A stretch of DNA of 64,000 bases from Tetragenococcus halophilus subsp. halophilus DSM 20339 (GCF_003841405.1 NZ_PXYA01000001.1:620001-684000), one strand, 5' to 3'. Shown: positions 18,939 to 28,491, counted from the first letter of the stretch. The notes: a model not told the origin generated them from the letters alone. Numbers and translations are program-made.

Positions 18939-19054
18939 AAATTTTCCTCCTCAAAAAATTCATTCAACTCGTTTTACTTCTATCCCTTTCCATTATTACT
19001 ACAATTTGGGAGTGAGCATTTTTCGAAAAAACTAAATTTTTTTCAAAATAAAAA

Positions 19055-19085
19055 AGGCATACAGACAGGAATTGTCTATACGCCT
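19055..19085 (-). terminator. Imperfect terminator-like hairpin upstream of the sigma-like gene
   Basis: AGGCATACAGACA (19055-19067) and TGTCTATACGCCT (19073-19085) pair with two mismatches around GGAAT. On the minus strand TTTTTT follows. It may insulate the element from the transposase debris. Confidence 0.5.
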
Positions 19086-19204
19086 CACAAACAGTTAAAG
19101 CTAATATCTTATCTTGCTTTTCATAAATTTGTTATATATATAAGACGCAAATTTCAAGTAGAACTTAGCAACTTATTGAAATTCACTAGTTATTCTATTT
19201 TAAA

Positions 19205-20050
19205 CACTATCTAGCATGCGCTTGAAAATGAGCTCGGGCATGGCACTGCGCATAGTAGATTGGTCAGAAGTACTGAGATTAACTCCAAAGAACTGTCCAA
19301 AGACCATCATGCCAAGGAGTCTCATCATCAAGCTCATGCGGCAGTGAGCGCAAGTTTCGACATCTCTTCAAGTAAACACTCACGGGGAGAGTGGCGTAGC
19401 CTAATATTTTTCTTGGTAACCTGTTCATCCAGTCTTGGACACGCCGTATCAATGATAGGGATACATGTTCCATACGTGTTCCCTTCGAGATAAAGCGCCG
19501 AAGCATTCCCGTTTATCCACCATATCCGGTCGTTTCTCGATCAGATCGCCAAAAATTTTTTTGTTTCATCTGTTTCGCGATTTGTTGGTTTTCCGCCGAA
19601 TCTTGAGATGCTGGTCAATATTTTTTGTTTCCATTAAGCCAAGATCAATATAGTTGTACAGCGTTGTCGTGCAAGGAATCTCTTCATGGGGAAATAAGTT
19701 CAGTTTTTTTGCACGTCCCACATGGACATCGGGTGAATACTTTTTTTTCTTCATCTGATAATCAGCATACGCCATGAAGTCTGGAGCTGCAACCCATTTC
19801 GGTTGTTTGCGACAGTTTACTTGAGCTCTTTCATAAGAAGCCTGACCAGTATCGGCGGAATAAACGAAGGGCTCATAGCCATAGGTTTTTCCTTTTTGAA
19901 CTTGACGTTTAATTTGACGGACCGTACCGTTTTTTACTTCAGTATGAATTGTTTGAGGAGCCGTTCGAGTAATTTTGCGATTGCACGATTGGATAGCTGT
20001 CGGTCACGTTATTTCCAAGCTTCAATTTTTTTCATTCCTGATACTTAAGG
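19205..20050 (-). pseudogene. Decayed IS30-family transposase
   Basis: Minus-strand fragments in several frames line up with an IS30-type transposase. Near 19830-19930 there is QKGKTYGYEPFVYSADTGQ. At 19566-19775 a fragment contains IPCTTTLYNYIDLGLMETKN. At 19279-19506 a fragment contains MNRLPRKILGYAT, the typical C-terminal signature. Stops and frame changes separate them, so no functional protein can be made. It separates the Tn916-like module from the IS256-type remnant. The limits given are approximate, and I did not find convincing terminal repeats. Confidence 0.75.
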
Positions 20051-20175
20051 TGTTTGCCTTTGCGTAAATATGTGAAATCCTCAGGACAATTCATCCTTTA
20101 TTGATTGTGTGGGAACTTCAATAATACATGAAATTGGGTAATGATGTTTTTTATTTTATGAAGTGGCTAAGTTTA

Positions 20176-20247
20176 TTATAAAATATACCTTTTTAATAAT
20201 TCTTCTCGATATTCTTCAATTAAAAAATTATCTCTGAATCCTTAATC
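20176..20247 (-). pseudogene. C-terminal gene fragment next to the IS256-type element
   Basis: The minus strand reads GFRDNFLIEEYREELLKRYI and then L and a stop at 20176. This looks like a real protein tail cut off at the left end of the IS256-type element. The family was not recognised. Confidence 0.3.
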
Positions 20248-21329
20248 GAGAGTATAAAATATTTTGTGTAAATAGAAAAAAGGAAGTCTCTTCTGTAGAA
20301 TAGAGTTACCATAACACATTCACAGAATTCCGCGCGACCGCAACGGCGAGTTCAAGCAACAGACTGTTCCTGCTTATAGACGGACGAATGATACCTTAGA
20401 GGAGACCGTCATTCACCTCTTCCGAAAAGGTATTACCATGTCGGAAATCGCAGACTTGATTGAGAAAATGTATGGGCATCACTACACGCCCCAAACCATG
20501 TCCAACATGACTAAAGTGCTGACTGAAGAAGTAAATGCATTTAAAGTTAGAACTCTAAATGATAAGTATGTCGCTATTTTCATGGATGCTACTTATATTC
20601 CTTTAAAACGGCAAACCGTCTCCAAAGAAGCAATCTATATTGCCATTGGTATACGAGAAGACGGCACTAAAGAAGTACTAAGTTATGCGATTGCTCCGAC
20701 TGAATCGACCTACGTTTGGAATGAGTTGTTACAGGACATTTACTCCAGAGGGGTTCATGATGTCTTACTGTTTATTACCGATGGCTTAAAAGGCATGAAA
20801 GATACGATTCACCAGATTTATCCTAAAGCTAAATACCAACATTGCTGTGTTCACGTTTCCCGTAATATTGCTCATAAAGTACGTGTCAAAGATCGAAAAG
20901 AAATCTGTGATGATTTTAAGGCTGTTTATCAAGCTAGCTCAAAGGAAGAGGCAAATACCTTTTTAGGGAGTATGATTGAGAAGTGGCAGAAAACTTATCC
21001 TAAAGTGACGCAGTCACTGATAAAAAATCAAGATTTATTGACTTTTTATGAGTTTCCGCCTGGTATCCGCCGAAGCATTTACTCAACTAATTTAATCGAA
21101 TCTTTCAATAAATAAATCAAGAAATACAGCCGCAGAAAAGAGCAGTTTCAAAATGAAGAATCACTAGAGCGTTTCCTAGTATCCATCTTTGATACATACA
21201 ATCAAAAATTCTTAAATAGAAGCCATAAAGGCTTCCAACAAGTGACGGATACATTAGCTTCAATGTTTACTGAGTAACCCATTATTTTGCAGAAGGACGA
21301 GTTATTTACACAAAATTATTGACGCTCCC
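20248..21329 (+). mobile_element. Defective IS256-family element
   Basis: The ends form an imperfect inverted repeat of about 28 bp (20248-20275 and 21302-21329). They share a perfect ATTTTGTGTAAATA core (20261-20274) with its complement at 21303-21316. At about 1.08 kb it is shorter than the usual 1.3 kb because the 5' part of the transposase gene is missing. The 8-bp flanks differ, so no target duplication remains. A stop codon also interrupts the transposase. Confidence 0.7.
20320..21277 (+). pseudogene. IS256-family (Mutator-type) transposase, truncated and interrupted
   Basis: The readable frame begins IPRDRNGEFKQQTVPAYRR, so roughly the first quarter of a normal 390-aa transposase is absent. 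DDE-type signatures follow: AIFMDATYIPLK, LLFITDGLKGMKD, and CHVH-like HCCVHVSRNIAHKV, then RRSIYSTNLIESFNK. There a TAA at 21113-21115 replaces what is normally a Gln codon. The frame continues as KKYSRRKEQFQNEESLERFL and then VSIFDTYNQKFL to a final TAA at 21275. The only open segment with a start is 20438-21115 (225 aa). It is probably inactive. Confidence 0.85.
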
Positions 21330-21386
21330 GGTTGGTACAACAAGAATTGCAGTAGCATAGTCACCATTGATGAAACTACTTAATGA
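21330..21386 (-). pseudogene. Gene fragment on the right side of the IS256-type element
   Basis: The minus strand reads SSFINGDYATAILVVPT up to the right end of the element, with a stop upstream. It may belong to the same disrupted gene as the fragment at 20176-20247. The family was not recognised. Confidence 0.25.
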
Positions 21387-21542
21387 TTAAATTGAGCAAT
21401 TTCTCAAATAGCACAAACTGCTCTTCATAAAACGAAAAGCAGTTCATAATGTATTTAGATATTTCATTGTGCTATTGACCAGAAACACACTATTTAAGGT
21501 ACCTTTCTCTTTTCGCTGAGATTCACCAACTTCAATTGCACA

Positions 21543-21573
21543 AAAAAGCGTGAGCACAAGGCTCACACTTTTT
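21543..21573 (-). terminator. Terminator after the EIIC-like gene
   Basis: AAAAAGCGTGAGC (21543-21555) pairs with GCTCACACTTTTT (21561-21573) with one mismatch. On the minus strand TTTTTT follows at once. Confidence 0.8.
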
Positions 21574-21581
21574 CTAGTTGA

Positions 21582-22619
21582 CTATCCTAAAAATTCGAAA
21601 ACATCTTTACGATCATACAATTTCAAGATTTTTTCAAATAAGATTTGACCTACGAAAGCAGCTACGATTGGTACAACAAACCAGCTGATTAATAGTAGAA
21701 TAATACTCAAACCGGCGTCCAATGAAGCCAACGGACCTACCAACCCTACCAAACCGAAACCAGCAGAAGCAGGAGTCCCTGAGACTGAGAATAACGCTGC
21801 TGGAATTGCTGAGATGATAGCGGTGAATAGACATGGCACCAAGATAATTGGTTTCCTAAACAAGTTTGGCATCATCATTTTCATAGCACCCAATGCGATG
21901 GCCAAAGTAACCCCTGGTTTGTTGACTTTCCAAGAGTTAACTACCAAGACAACTGTTGTTGCGGTAACACCCATAGCGGCTGCACCAGCAGAAACACCGT
22001 TCAATTGAATTGCCATACCAATGGCAACTGTAGAGATCGGCGAGATAATCAAGAAAGCAAAGGAACATGCAATCAAGATTGACATCAAAATTGGTTGCAA
22101 AGTAGTAAAGGTATTAATTAAGTCACCGATAGCGGCAGTAATCTTGGTTACGTAAGGATATAAATAATAGCCGATTAGACCAGCGCCGATACCAACAACG
22201 ATTGGTGTTGCAACAATTGCCACGGACCCAAATTTTTCGCCGATCAACAAGATCATGCCGACAGCGATTGATGCAGTAATCATGGTATTGATGATGTCTC
22301 CGGTACCAGCACCGATATAAGTAGCTGTGTCAGGATTGAATTTCACAACACCGGAGCCAACGAAAGCTGCACCGGCAACTACTAACATTTGCATTGGTTT
22401 GAAGCCAAACTGCACCGCAATCAAAGCGCCAATCAATAGTGGAGTAGCTAGTTGGAAAATAACTGCCATTTGTGTGATCGTTACTGCTAAGGTATTTTCA
22501 CCAAATAATTTCAAAATTGCTGCCAATACCGCGTTAGGAATCAACCCTACGATGATCCCCGTTGCGGTACCCGCTAATACTTTATTTAAAAATATTTTTG
22601 GAGTTAATTTTTCTTCCAT
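21582..22619 (-). CDS. EIIC-like membrane protein (PTS_EIIC_2 / PfoR type)
   Basis: This 345-aa integral membrane protein has about nine or ten hydrophobic segments and many Gly/Ala residues. LATPLLIGALIAVQFGFKPM and VVAGAAFVGSGVVKFNP are typical of the PTS_EIIC_2 family, which includes the PfoR protein of clostridia. No EIIA or EIIB is nearby and none of the phosphorylated residues of those domains is present. It may be a transporter that does not use phosphotransfer. It starts 26 bp after the panE-like gene and ends at its own terminator. Its base composition looks visibly richer in G and C than its neighbours, hinting at acquisition. Substrate unknown. Confidence 0.75.
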   Translation of the reverse strand: MEEKLTPKIFLNKVLAGTATGIIVGLIPNAVLAAILKLFGENTLAVTITQMAVIFQLATPLLIGALIAVQFGFKPMQMLVVAGAAFVGSGVVKFNPDTATYIGAGTGDIINTMITASIAVGMILLIGEKFGSVAIVATPIVVGIGAGLIGYYLYPYVTKITAAIGDLINTFTTLQPILMSILIACSFAFLIISPISTVAIGMAIQLNGVSAGAAAMGVTATTVVLVVNSWKVNKPGVTLAIALGAMKMMMPNLFRKPIILVPCLFTAIISAIPAALFSVSGTPASAGFGLVGLVGPLASLDAGLSIILLLISWFVVPIVAAFVGQILFEKILKLYDRKDVFEFLG

Positions 22620-22644
22620 TTTCTCGTCCTCTTTCTAATGATTA

Positions 22645-23583
22645 CTATTTCGCTCCTAGAATTTCTTCTTTACTATGAACCAGTTGCGTTAAGAAATCAC
22701 AGTAAGGAGTTACTACGCCATATTTTTTACCTTTACGAGAAATGGCTCCGTTGATGTAGTCAATCTCGGTCAAACGGTTATTTTTTATCAAATCTTGGTG
22801 CATCGATGGGAAATGCATACCAATCGTAGTCGGGTCAAAACAAGTTTCTACATGTTCGATTACTTCGGGAATGTCTAAGTTGACGTTTTCTTTGGCAGCA
22901 ACAGCTGCAAATTCGTTAACAATAGTCACTACCATGTCATGAGCAGGTTTGGTTGCACCAAGCCCCGCCATATTGACGTCTAAAATCGTGCATAAGCCAT
23001 TCATCGTACCATTGACACAAGCTTTATGATAAATTGAATAATGAATGTTGTCGGAATATTTGGCATTTAAACCAGACGCGGACAAAGTTTCCGCCAATTT
23101 TTTCGCTGATTCTTCTTGGCCAATACCTAGATTTTGCAATTTAACAGACCCGCTGCCAAATAATTTAGCCTTGCCGGGACCTTCTAGACCAGCAGTCCAC
23201 ATGGTGTTGCCGATAAAGATTTTTTCCATCGGTACGAATTTTTCGATTACGTCTTCATGACCGATACCGTTTAAAAGACACAAAACTTCTGTGTGATCAG
23301 CAATTAATGGTTTAACATCCTGCAGCATTTTTTCCAACTGCATTGCCTTCGTGAATAAGATAATCAAATCAAATTGCTCACCAGTGGGCACCTCATTCTG
23401 ATTAACAATTGGGACTTTAACAGTAATTTCTTCGCCATTATAATTAGCCTTCAATCCGTTTTCTTTGATGGCATTGATATGCTCCTGCCAGCCGTCGATT
23501 AGCAAAACATCGTTACCACCTTGTTTCAACATCAGTCCGAACCGGGAACCCATCGCGCCGGCCCCTGCAATTGCAATTTTCAT
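22645..23583 (-). CDS. panE: 2-dehydropantoate 2-reductase family protein
   Basis: Family members reduce ketopantoate to pantoate with NADPH for CoA synthesis. The N-terminal MKIAIAGAGAMGSRFGLML is the dinucleotide-binding loop. LFTKAMQLEKML and LLNGIGHED are the conserved middle blocks, and the catalytic-type Lys lies in IYHKACVNG. At 312 aa it is complete. GGAGGC is eight bases before the ATG. Its partner in the operon is an EIIC-like membrane protein, not other pantothenate genes. It could therefore act on a related 2-oxo acid, and the specific symbol is a family-level guess. Confidence 0.75.
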   Translation of the reverse strand: MKIAIAGAGAMGSRFGLMLKQGGNDVLLIDGWQEHINAIKENGLKANYNGEEITVKVPIVNQNEVPTGEQFDLIILFTKAMQLEKMLQDVKPLIADHTEVLCLLNGIGHEDVIEKFVPMEKIFIGNTMWTAGLEGPGKAKLFGSGSVKLQNLGIGQEESAKKLAETLSASGLNAKYSDNIHYSIYHKACVNGTMNGLCTILDVNMAGLGATKPAHDMVVTIVNEFAAVAAKENVNLDIPEVIEHVETCFDPTTIGMHFPSMHQDLIKNNRLTEIDYINGAISRKGKKYGVVTPYCDFLTQLVHSKEEILGAK

Positions 23584-23724
23584 AAATAAAAGCCTCCAAA
23601 CTTAATTTATAATAAGTGAACATTTTTCACATTTCTCATTATAGAGTTTTCATTCGGAAACTTCAAGTAGGAGAGTGTAAAAGTATTAAATGGCAATTAA
23701 TTTAAAATGCTAAAGTTAAACTTA

Positions 23725-23940
23725 ATGAACAAAGTAATGCCACTGGACCTAAGTTCAGTATGACAAGGGCCAAAGGCTAAATATTTGGCCCTAAACCAAG
23801 CAGAACAAGGTCCAAGAGCTAAACATTTGGACTTAAAAACAATTAAGAAAGGGCCAAACATAAAGCACTTGGCCCAAAGTCTAAGAAGGAAAGGGCCAAA
23901 AATATAAAATTGGTCTTAAATATAAGTAAAAAAGGGCCAC
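23725..23940. repeat. Tandem array of hairpin units, 42-bp period
   Basis: GGGCC-type left arms start at 23767, 23809 (GGTCC), 23851, 23893 and 23934, a spacing of 42, 42, 42 and 41 bp. Each of the four full units pairs with a TTGGCCC-type right arm about 12 bp later, for example GGGCCAAA 23767-23774 with TTTGGCCC 23784-23791. A degenerate earlier unit keeps its right arm (GGACC, 23745). Units differ in arm sequence but keep pairing. The array lies between panE and lepB. The plus strand has a 14-codon repeat (GPKAKYLAL type), interrupted by stops. Confidence 0.8.
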
Positions 23941-24035
23941 TTTTTAGTTACTTAAAAACATTTGCAAATACTGTTTCCTAATCCTAGTTAGCAAAATAAA
24001 AATAATTATTCTTTTCATTAAAATCATTTACAAAA

Positions 24036-24074
24036 AAATCTTGTAAAGTCGGCTATTTGAACTTTACAAGATTT
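24036..24074 (-). terminator. lepB terminator
   Basis: AAATCTTGTAAAG (24036-24048) pairs perfectly with CTTTACAAGATTT (24062-24074). On the minus strand TTTT follows. Confidence 0.85.
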
Positions 24075-24078
24075 CTCT

Positions 24079-24624
24079 TTAAATAAATTTCATATGCGGC
24101 AAAGGATAGTAAACAAAATGAGCGGTTCCCAAGATCTCATCTTCTGAAATTGCGCCAAAAGAACGACTATCTTTTGAAAGACGACGATTATCACCGATGA
24201 CAAAATAACTATCTTTTCCTAATTTCTTTACACCCATTAATTCTTCAAAATCAAAATCATGGGTATAAGGAGCTGATTCGTCATCACTATGGAGATTATC
24301 TTCTAGGAAAGGTTCAGCTACTTTTTTATCATTGATATAAAGCTGATCATCTTTATAACTAACCGATTCGCCTGGTAAGCCGATAACTCTTTTAACATAA
24401 GTGCTACCATCTGGGAGGTTAAAAACAACAACATCAAAACGTTTAACACTTGATAAACGCTCAACTAATACCATATCTCCTTGTGACACAGTATCTTCCA
24501 TTGAACTTCCTTGCACTGGCATAGGAATTAACAAAAACCCTCGAATCAAAAGTGCTAGCAGACCAGCAGCAAATGAATATTTTATTATCAGCCAAAACCA
24601 TTCGAAAAATCGTTCTTTATTCAT
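24079..24624 (-). CDS. lepB: Signal peptidase I
   Basis: This membrane-bound serine peptidase removes signal peptides from secreted proteins. One N-terminal transmembrane helix (about residues 9-32) is followed by QGSSMEDT with nucleophile Ser41 and YVKRVIGLPG with the general base Lys78. The C-terminal box YFVIGDNRRLSKDSRSFG is typical. The length is 181 aa. It lies 25 bp downstream of the S41 protease gene and probably forms an operon with it. Confidence 0.95.
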   Translation of the reverse strand: MNKERFFEWFWLIIKYSFAAGLLALLIRGFLLIPMPVQGSSMEDTVSQGDMVLVERLSSVKRFDVVVFNLPDGSTYVKRVIGLPGESVSYKDDQLYINDKKVAEPFLEDNLHSDDESAPYTHDFDFEELMGVKKLGKDSYFVIGDNRRLSKDSRSFGAISEDEILGTAHFVYYPLPHMKFI

Positions 24625-24649
24625 CTAGCTATCGACCTCGTCTAGTTCC

Positions 24650-26062
24650 TCATTTTGTTAGTTCTTCAATTGCTTTTTTATACACTGAATCAGAATTTTG
24701 GATCTTTTTAACAACCTCTTGTTCAATAGCTGTGCTAGTCTTTTTATCTACACTACCACTTTGTGCAATGTCTTGTTCTTCTTGAAAGTCTTTTACAGCT
24801 TGTACAGTTTTATCGTTAAACTCATCGCCTTTTGTGTCATACCCTAATGCTTGCAAAAACTTATGCAAGTTCTTAACCGTATCTGATTGATCGCCCTTCT
24901 CAAAAGTTTCATCTTTTGGTAGCGGAGGTAAGTAAGCATAATCCGGTAAATCAGCTTCTATTGTTGGTTCAACACCTTTTTCATTGATCCATTCGCCCTT
25001 TGGCGTTAACCATTTTTGTACGGTCATTTTGACTTCACTATCGTCAGAAAAGTCACTCACGCTTTGAACAGTTCCTTTTCCAAAAGTATTCGTTCCAACA
25101 ATCGGCGCATTAGCTGACTCTTTTAAAGCCGCCGCAAAAATTTCTGAAGCTGAAGCACTTTGTTTATCCACTAGTACCGTGGTAGGCTCGTTCACTTTAA
25201 AACCGCCGTCCAATTTTTCAGAAGCTTTACTTTTACCTGTAATCTCTTCATCAGTTCCAAATTGAACAATAGTTTTACCATCAGCTAAAAACATACTAGC
25301 CATTTCCTCTACTTGATCTAAATAACCCCCAGGATTTTGACGGAGATCAATCACAAAAGATTTGGCTCCTTGTTTGCGTAAATCCTTAATTGCATCTCTT
25401 AACTCTTTAGCTGTATTTTCATTAAAACTGGCAATTTCAATACTGCCCACCTCTTGATGGTCTTCATCAAGTTCATAATCCAAAGACTCAAGCGGGATTG
25501 TATCGCGCTTGATTTCGACATCAAAATTTTCATCGTCACGCTCCACAGCTAGTTTTACAGTAGAACCCTTCTTGCCTCGAATGGTCTGCACAACTGAATC
25601 AAGGTCTTTACCCTCGGTCTTTTTTCCATCAACTTCAAGAATCTTGTCTTTTGCCTGTAAGCCAGCTTTTTCAGCGGGACTATCTTTTACAGGTGCTTCA
25701 GAAACTTCTGGCAAGTCATCGACAATCGTCAAAGTTGCTCCGATCCCTTCAAAATCACCAGATAATGACTCGGTAAATTCTCCGGCTTCTTGTTTTCCTA
25801 GATAAGAAGTATAAGGATCATCTAAAGAATCCGTCATTCCTTCCAGTGCACCTTCAATTAAGTCTTCATCGTCAACATCTTCATAATAGTTTTCTTGAAT
25901 ATCATTATACAAAGCATGAACTTTGTACAAATCATTCTGGGAAAGAGAAGAAGATTGGAAAAATTCACTTGAAGTGACCCAATAAACTAGGCCTCCCGAT
26001 ATAAGAGCTACAAGAACTAAAGAAATAATGAAGCTTTTCAAAGATATCTTTTTATTTTTCAT
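24650..26062 (-). CDS. S41 family C-terminal processing peptidase
   Basis: This is a carboxy-terminal processing protease anchored by an N-terminal membrane segment (about residues 9-28), acting outside the membrane. A PDZ domain (about 95-180) is followed by the peptidase core with the catalytic Ser in VDKQSASASEIFAAAL and Lys in FGKGTVQSV. A peptidoglycan-binding domain closes the protein (VKNLHKFLQALGYDTKGDEF). I start at ATG 26062 (470 aa, MKNKKIS) after GAGGTG; the frame runs four codons further to a TTG with no ribosome site. The protein is notably Asp/Glu rich. Confidence 0.93.
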   Translation of the reverse strand: MKNKKISLKSFIISLVLVALISGGLVYWVTSSEFFQSSSLSQNDLYKVHALYNDIQENYYEDVDDEDLIEGALEGMTDSLDDPYTSYLGKQEAGEFTESLSGDFEGIGATLTIVDDLPEVSEAPVKDSPAEKAGLQAKDKILEVDGKKTEGKDLDSVVQTIRGKKGSTVKLAVERDDENFDVEIKRDTIPLESLDYELDEDHQEVGSIEIASFNENTAKELRDAIKDLRKQGAKSFVIDLRQNPGGYLDQVEEMASMFLADGKTIVQFGTDEEITGKSKASEKLDGGFKVNEPTTVLVDKQSASASEIFAAALKESANAPIVGTNTFGKGTVQSVSDFSDDSEVKMTVQKWLTPKGEWINEKGVEPTIEADLPDYAYLPPLPKDETFEKGDQSDTVKNLHKFLQALGYDTKGDEFNDKTVQAVKDFQEEQDIAQSGSVDKKTSTAIEQEVVKKIQNSDSVYKKAIEELTK

Positions 26063-26089
26063 GTAACACCTCAATTCTATTGAACGACT

Positions 26090-26311
26090 TTACCGATTGT
26101 TTTCTAAATATTTTTGCCAAACACTATCAAAAATATCCATATTACTTAAATAATCAACATTCATCTCTAAGTAATCAGAAATTTCCTCATAACTATCACT
26201 TTGCTTAGGAAATTGAATATCTTTAGCCACATTATTAGCAAAGACTTGAATTTCATCAGCTGCATTTGGGCCTCTTAAGGTCATTAAATAATGGTAAAAA
26301 CTACGCTTCAT
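26090..26311 (-). CDS. YozE family protein (UPF0346)
   Basis: This is a small 73-aa SAM-like fold protein, beginning [15 protein letters not shown] and containing the EISDYLEMN block of the YozE family. The function is unknown. Its ATG overlaps the msrA stop as ATGA, so the two are translationally coupled. I use 26311 rather than the upstream in-frame start because of this overlap. Confidence 0.85.
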   Translation of the reverse strand: MKRSFYHYLMTLRGPNAADEIQVFANNVAKDIQFPKQSDSYEEISDYLEMNVDYLSNMDIFDSVWQKYLENNR

Positions 26312-26823
26312 TCGCCCCAATTCTCCTTTATAAAGGCAGCGCGTTTTGCATGATTTCTAGCAAAATTTTCGGGATTTTTCTTATAAAAATCTTGGTGATA
26401 CATTTCCGCAGGATAAAATGTTTGCGCAGGTTCAATTTGGGTAACGATCGGTTTGTTAAAGCGACCGCTGTTTTCTAGTGCTTGACGACTTTTTTCCGCA
26501 ATTTCTTTTTGTTCTTCATTTAAATAATAAATGACTGGACGATAATTATCTCCGCGATCTTGGAATTGTCCAAAAGCATCTGTTGGATCTGTTTGTTGCC
26601 AGTAAAGTTCGACTAAATCTTTGTAAGAAATAATTTCTGGGTCAAAAATGATTTCAACTGCTTCTGTGTGTCCGGTTGTCTTGGTAACAACTTGTTCATA
26701 AGTTGGATTTTCTACATGACCACCGGTGTAACCTGATACTACTGAATAAATTCCAGGCTGTTCATCAAAAGGATGTACCATACACCAAAAACAGCCGCCA
26801 GCAAAAATTGCTCTTTGTTTCAT
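26308..26823 (-). CDS. msrA: Peptide methionine sulfoxide reductase A
   Basis: This enzyme reduces the S-epimer of methionine sulfoxide in proteins. The active-site motif [15 protein letters not shown] has the catalytic Cys in [21 protein letters not shown] and TGHTEAVEI, then [18 protein letters not shown] are hallmark blocks. The length is 171 aa. No MsrB domain is fused and none is nearby. It sits in a minus-strand run with the YpmS-like protein upstream and the YozE gene downstream. Confidence 0.95.
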   Translation of the reverse strand: MKQRAIFAGGCFWCMVHPFDEQPGIYSVVSGYTGGHVENPTYEQVVTKTTGHTEAVEIIFDPEIISYKDLVELYWQQTDPTDAFGQFQDRGDNYRPVIYYLNEEQKEIAEKSRQALENSGRFNKPIVTQIEPAQTFYPAEMYHQDFYKKNPENFARNHAKRAAFIKENWGE

Positions 26824-26833
26824 ACAATCACTC

Positions 26834-27478
26834 CTATTTTTCTTTGTCCTGAGGTAAGTATAGACTTACTTGGATGTCATCATCAACTAAATTGATTTTC
26901 TCTGCTTTTATAAATAACCCATTTTCCATACGAAATTGATCAAGTCGAAGAAGTACTGTTTCTTCATCGGGATCAAACTCAATCCATTTTGGAAACTTAA
27001 AGCTTTTTTCGATCATTTTCATCACTTGACCCACTGGAAGATCCAAAGTACCGATTGAAAGACTATCTGCTTTAAGTTGTACATTTCCATTATCAGTAAC
27101 ATATGGGTCAAAATACAAATAAAAAGTAATAGGTGCGCCTAAGACCTCAAAATCACCTGTTAACATGGCTTGATTCTCTAATTGAAAATGGTACTCTACA
27201 TCAGAGTCTGCTTGATAATTTTGCAAATAAAAATCCATCAATGAATTGATCTGTTCTTTATTACTATTGATTGATAGAACGGGCTCTCCTTCACGCTGCA
27301 CAATAGGTTGTGTATCGTATTGAATCACTTCTCTTTGCTGTGTCGCGCGAAAGAAAAAGAAAGCAGCTAATCCTAAGATGATTCCTAATAATATAATAAA
27401 TGAAACTTTCCATTTATTAACTGCTTTTCTTTCATTTTTCGCTGTTGATTTTCTATGCTTACGTTTTTCCTCTTTCAC
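26834..27478 (-). CDS. YpmS-like DUF2140 family membrane protein
   Basis: This 214-aa protein has a very basic N-terminus ([16 protein letters not shown]), one membrane segment ([19 protein letters not shown]), and an extracellular domain typical of DUF2140. The function is unknown. I start at GTG 27478, eight bases after GGAGGAG and overlapping the stop of the upstream hydrolase gene as GTGA. The YpmR-YpmS-like pairing is conserved in Bacillus and suggests the two act together at the cell surface. Confidence 0.8.
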   Translation of the reverse strand: MKEEKRKHRKSTAKNERKAVNKWKVSFIILLGIILGLAAFFFFRATQQREVIQYDTQPIVQREGEPVLSINSNKEQINSLMDFYLQNYQADSDVEYHFQLENQAMLTGDFEVLGAPITFYLYFDPYVTDNGNVQLKADSLSIGTLDLPVGQVMKMIEKSFKFPKWIEFDPDEETVLLRLDQFRMENGLFIKAEKINLVDDDIQVSLYLPQDKEK

Positions 27479-28365
27479 GATGCGTTCTCCTCCTTTAACC
27501 AAATATCTTTGGTTGCATCAATATTTTTCATCACTTCACGTGTGATTAATTGGTACCCTGTCGTATTAGGATGGAAATTGTCTTCCTCATAAAGTGCCTT
27601 ATTTTTCACCGTATTTAGGTCATCATCTTCCTCAGAAGAGGAACTTTTTTTATTCGTATTAAGCGCTGCTTCATCACCAGTTCCTTGCGAAATCACTTCA
27701 TTGATAGGGACAAAATAAGCATTTTCATCTTTTTCAACAATTTCTTTTGTTCCTTCGTCCCAATTTTGGATGATTGTTTGCATATCCTCAATTTCGGGAA
27801 AATTAACATAAAAAGGATTATATACACCTAGCACATAAATGCCCGCATCTGCGTTTAGAGAACGAGTTTCTTCTAATATTTCAGAAAGATTCTCCTGATA
27901 TTTTTCTAACGGACCTTCAAATGAATCAACACTTAGACCAAAAATATTCCTTTTTATGACTTTCATAATGTCATTGCCACCTACTGTCACTGTAATAAGA
28001 TCAGAGCTAGCAATATCATTTTGTGTCTTATCATCTTCTTTGATACGTTCTAAAATTTGATCACTTCGTTCACCTGCAACGCCATAATTATCCACTTCAA
28101 CGCTGCTTAAAGCATAATCGTCTTGCAAATCATCCGCCACAAGAGAAACAAAGCCACCATTTTGTGTCGCATCTCCTACACCTTCAGTGAGAGAGTCACC
28201 CACAGCTGTATAGTGAATATGATCTTTGACCTTACTATCATTGGCGCTTGCACTATCGACTAATTTAGGCTGAGCTTTAGGAAAACTTAGCTGAAGGACC
28301 AAAAAAATGATTAAAGCGATAGCCGCCACGCTAAAGATTGGAATAAAAAATTTTTTATTCTTCAT
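27475..28365 (-). CDS. SGNH/GDSL-family hydrolase (YpmR-like)
   Basis: This is a secreted or membrane-anchored esterase-like protein of 296 aa. An N-terminal hydrophobic segment (FFIPIFSVAAIALIIFLVLQ) serves as signal anchor. The blocks of the superfamily are in order: TAVGDSLTEGVGD with the nucleophile Ser, GVAGERSDQI, VTVGGNDIM, and NFHPNTTGYQ with the catalytic Asp/His region. The substrate is unknown; a lipid or cell-wall ester is plausible. It is coupled to the following YpmS-like gene. Confidence 0.88.
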   Translation of the reverse strand: MKNKKFFIPIFSVAAIALIIFLVLQLSFPKAQPKLVDSASANDSKVKDHIHYTAVGDSLTEGVGDATQNGGFVSLVADDLQDDYALSSVEVDNYGVAGERSDQILERIKEDDKTQNDIASSDLITVTVGGNDIMKVIKRNIFGLSVDSFEGPLEKYQENLSEILEETRSLNADAGIYVLGVYNPFYVNFPEIEDMQTIIQNWDEGTKEIVEKDENAYFVPINEVISQGTGDEAALNTNKKSSSSEEDDDLNTVKNKALYEEDNFHPNTTGYQLITREVMKNIDATKDIWLKEENAS

Positions 28366-28491
28366 GGCTCTTTCCTCTTTCTAAGATTTAAGCTTATTCT
28401 TGCAAATTTACACACAATCAGTTTATCAAAAATAATGAAAAAATCGTACTGATTTTCAATTTGTTCACCAAAATTTAAAAAATCAAAATAA

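Noticed and set aside
23725..23940. CRISPR array
   Set aside because: The units are imperfect along their whole length, there are no conserved repeats with unique spacers, and no cas genes are nearby.
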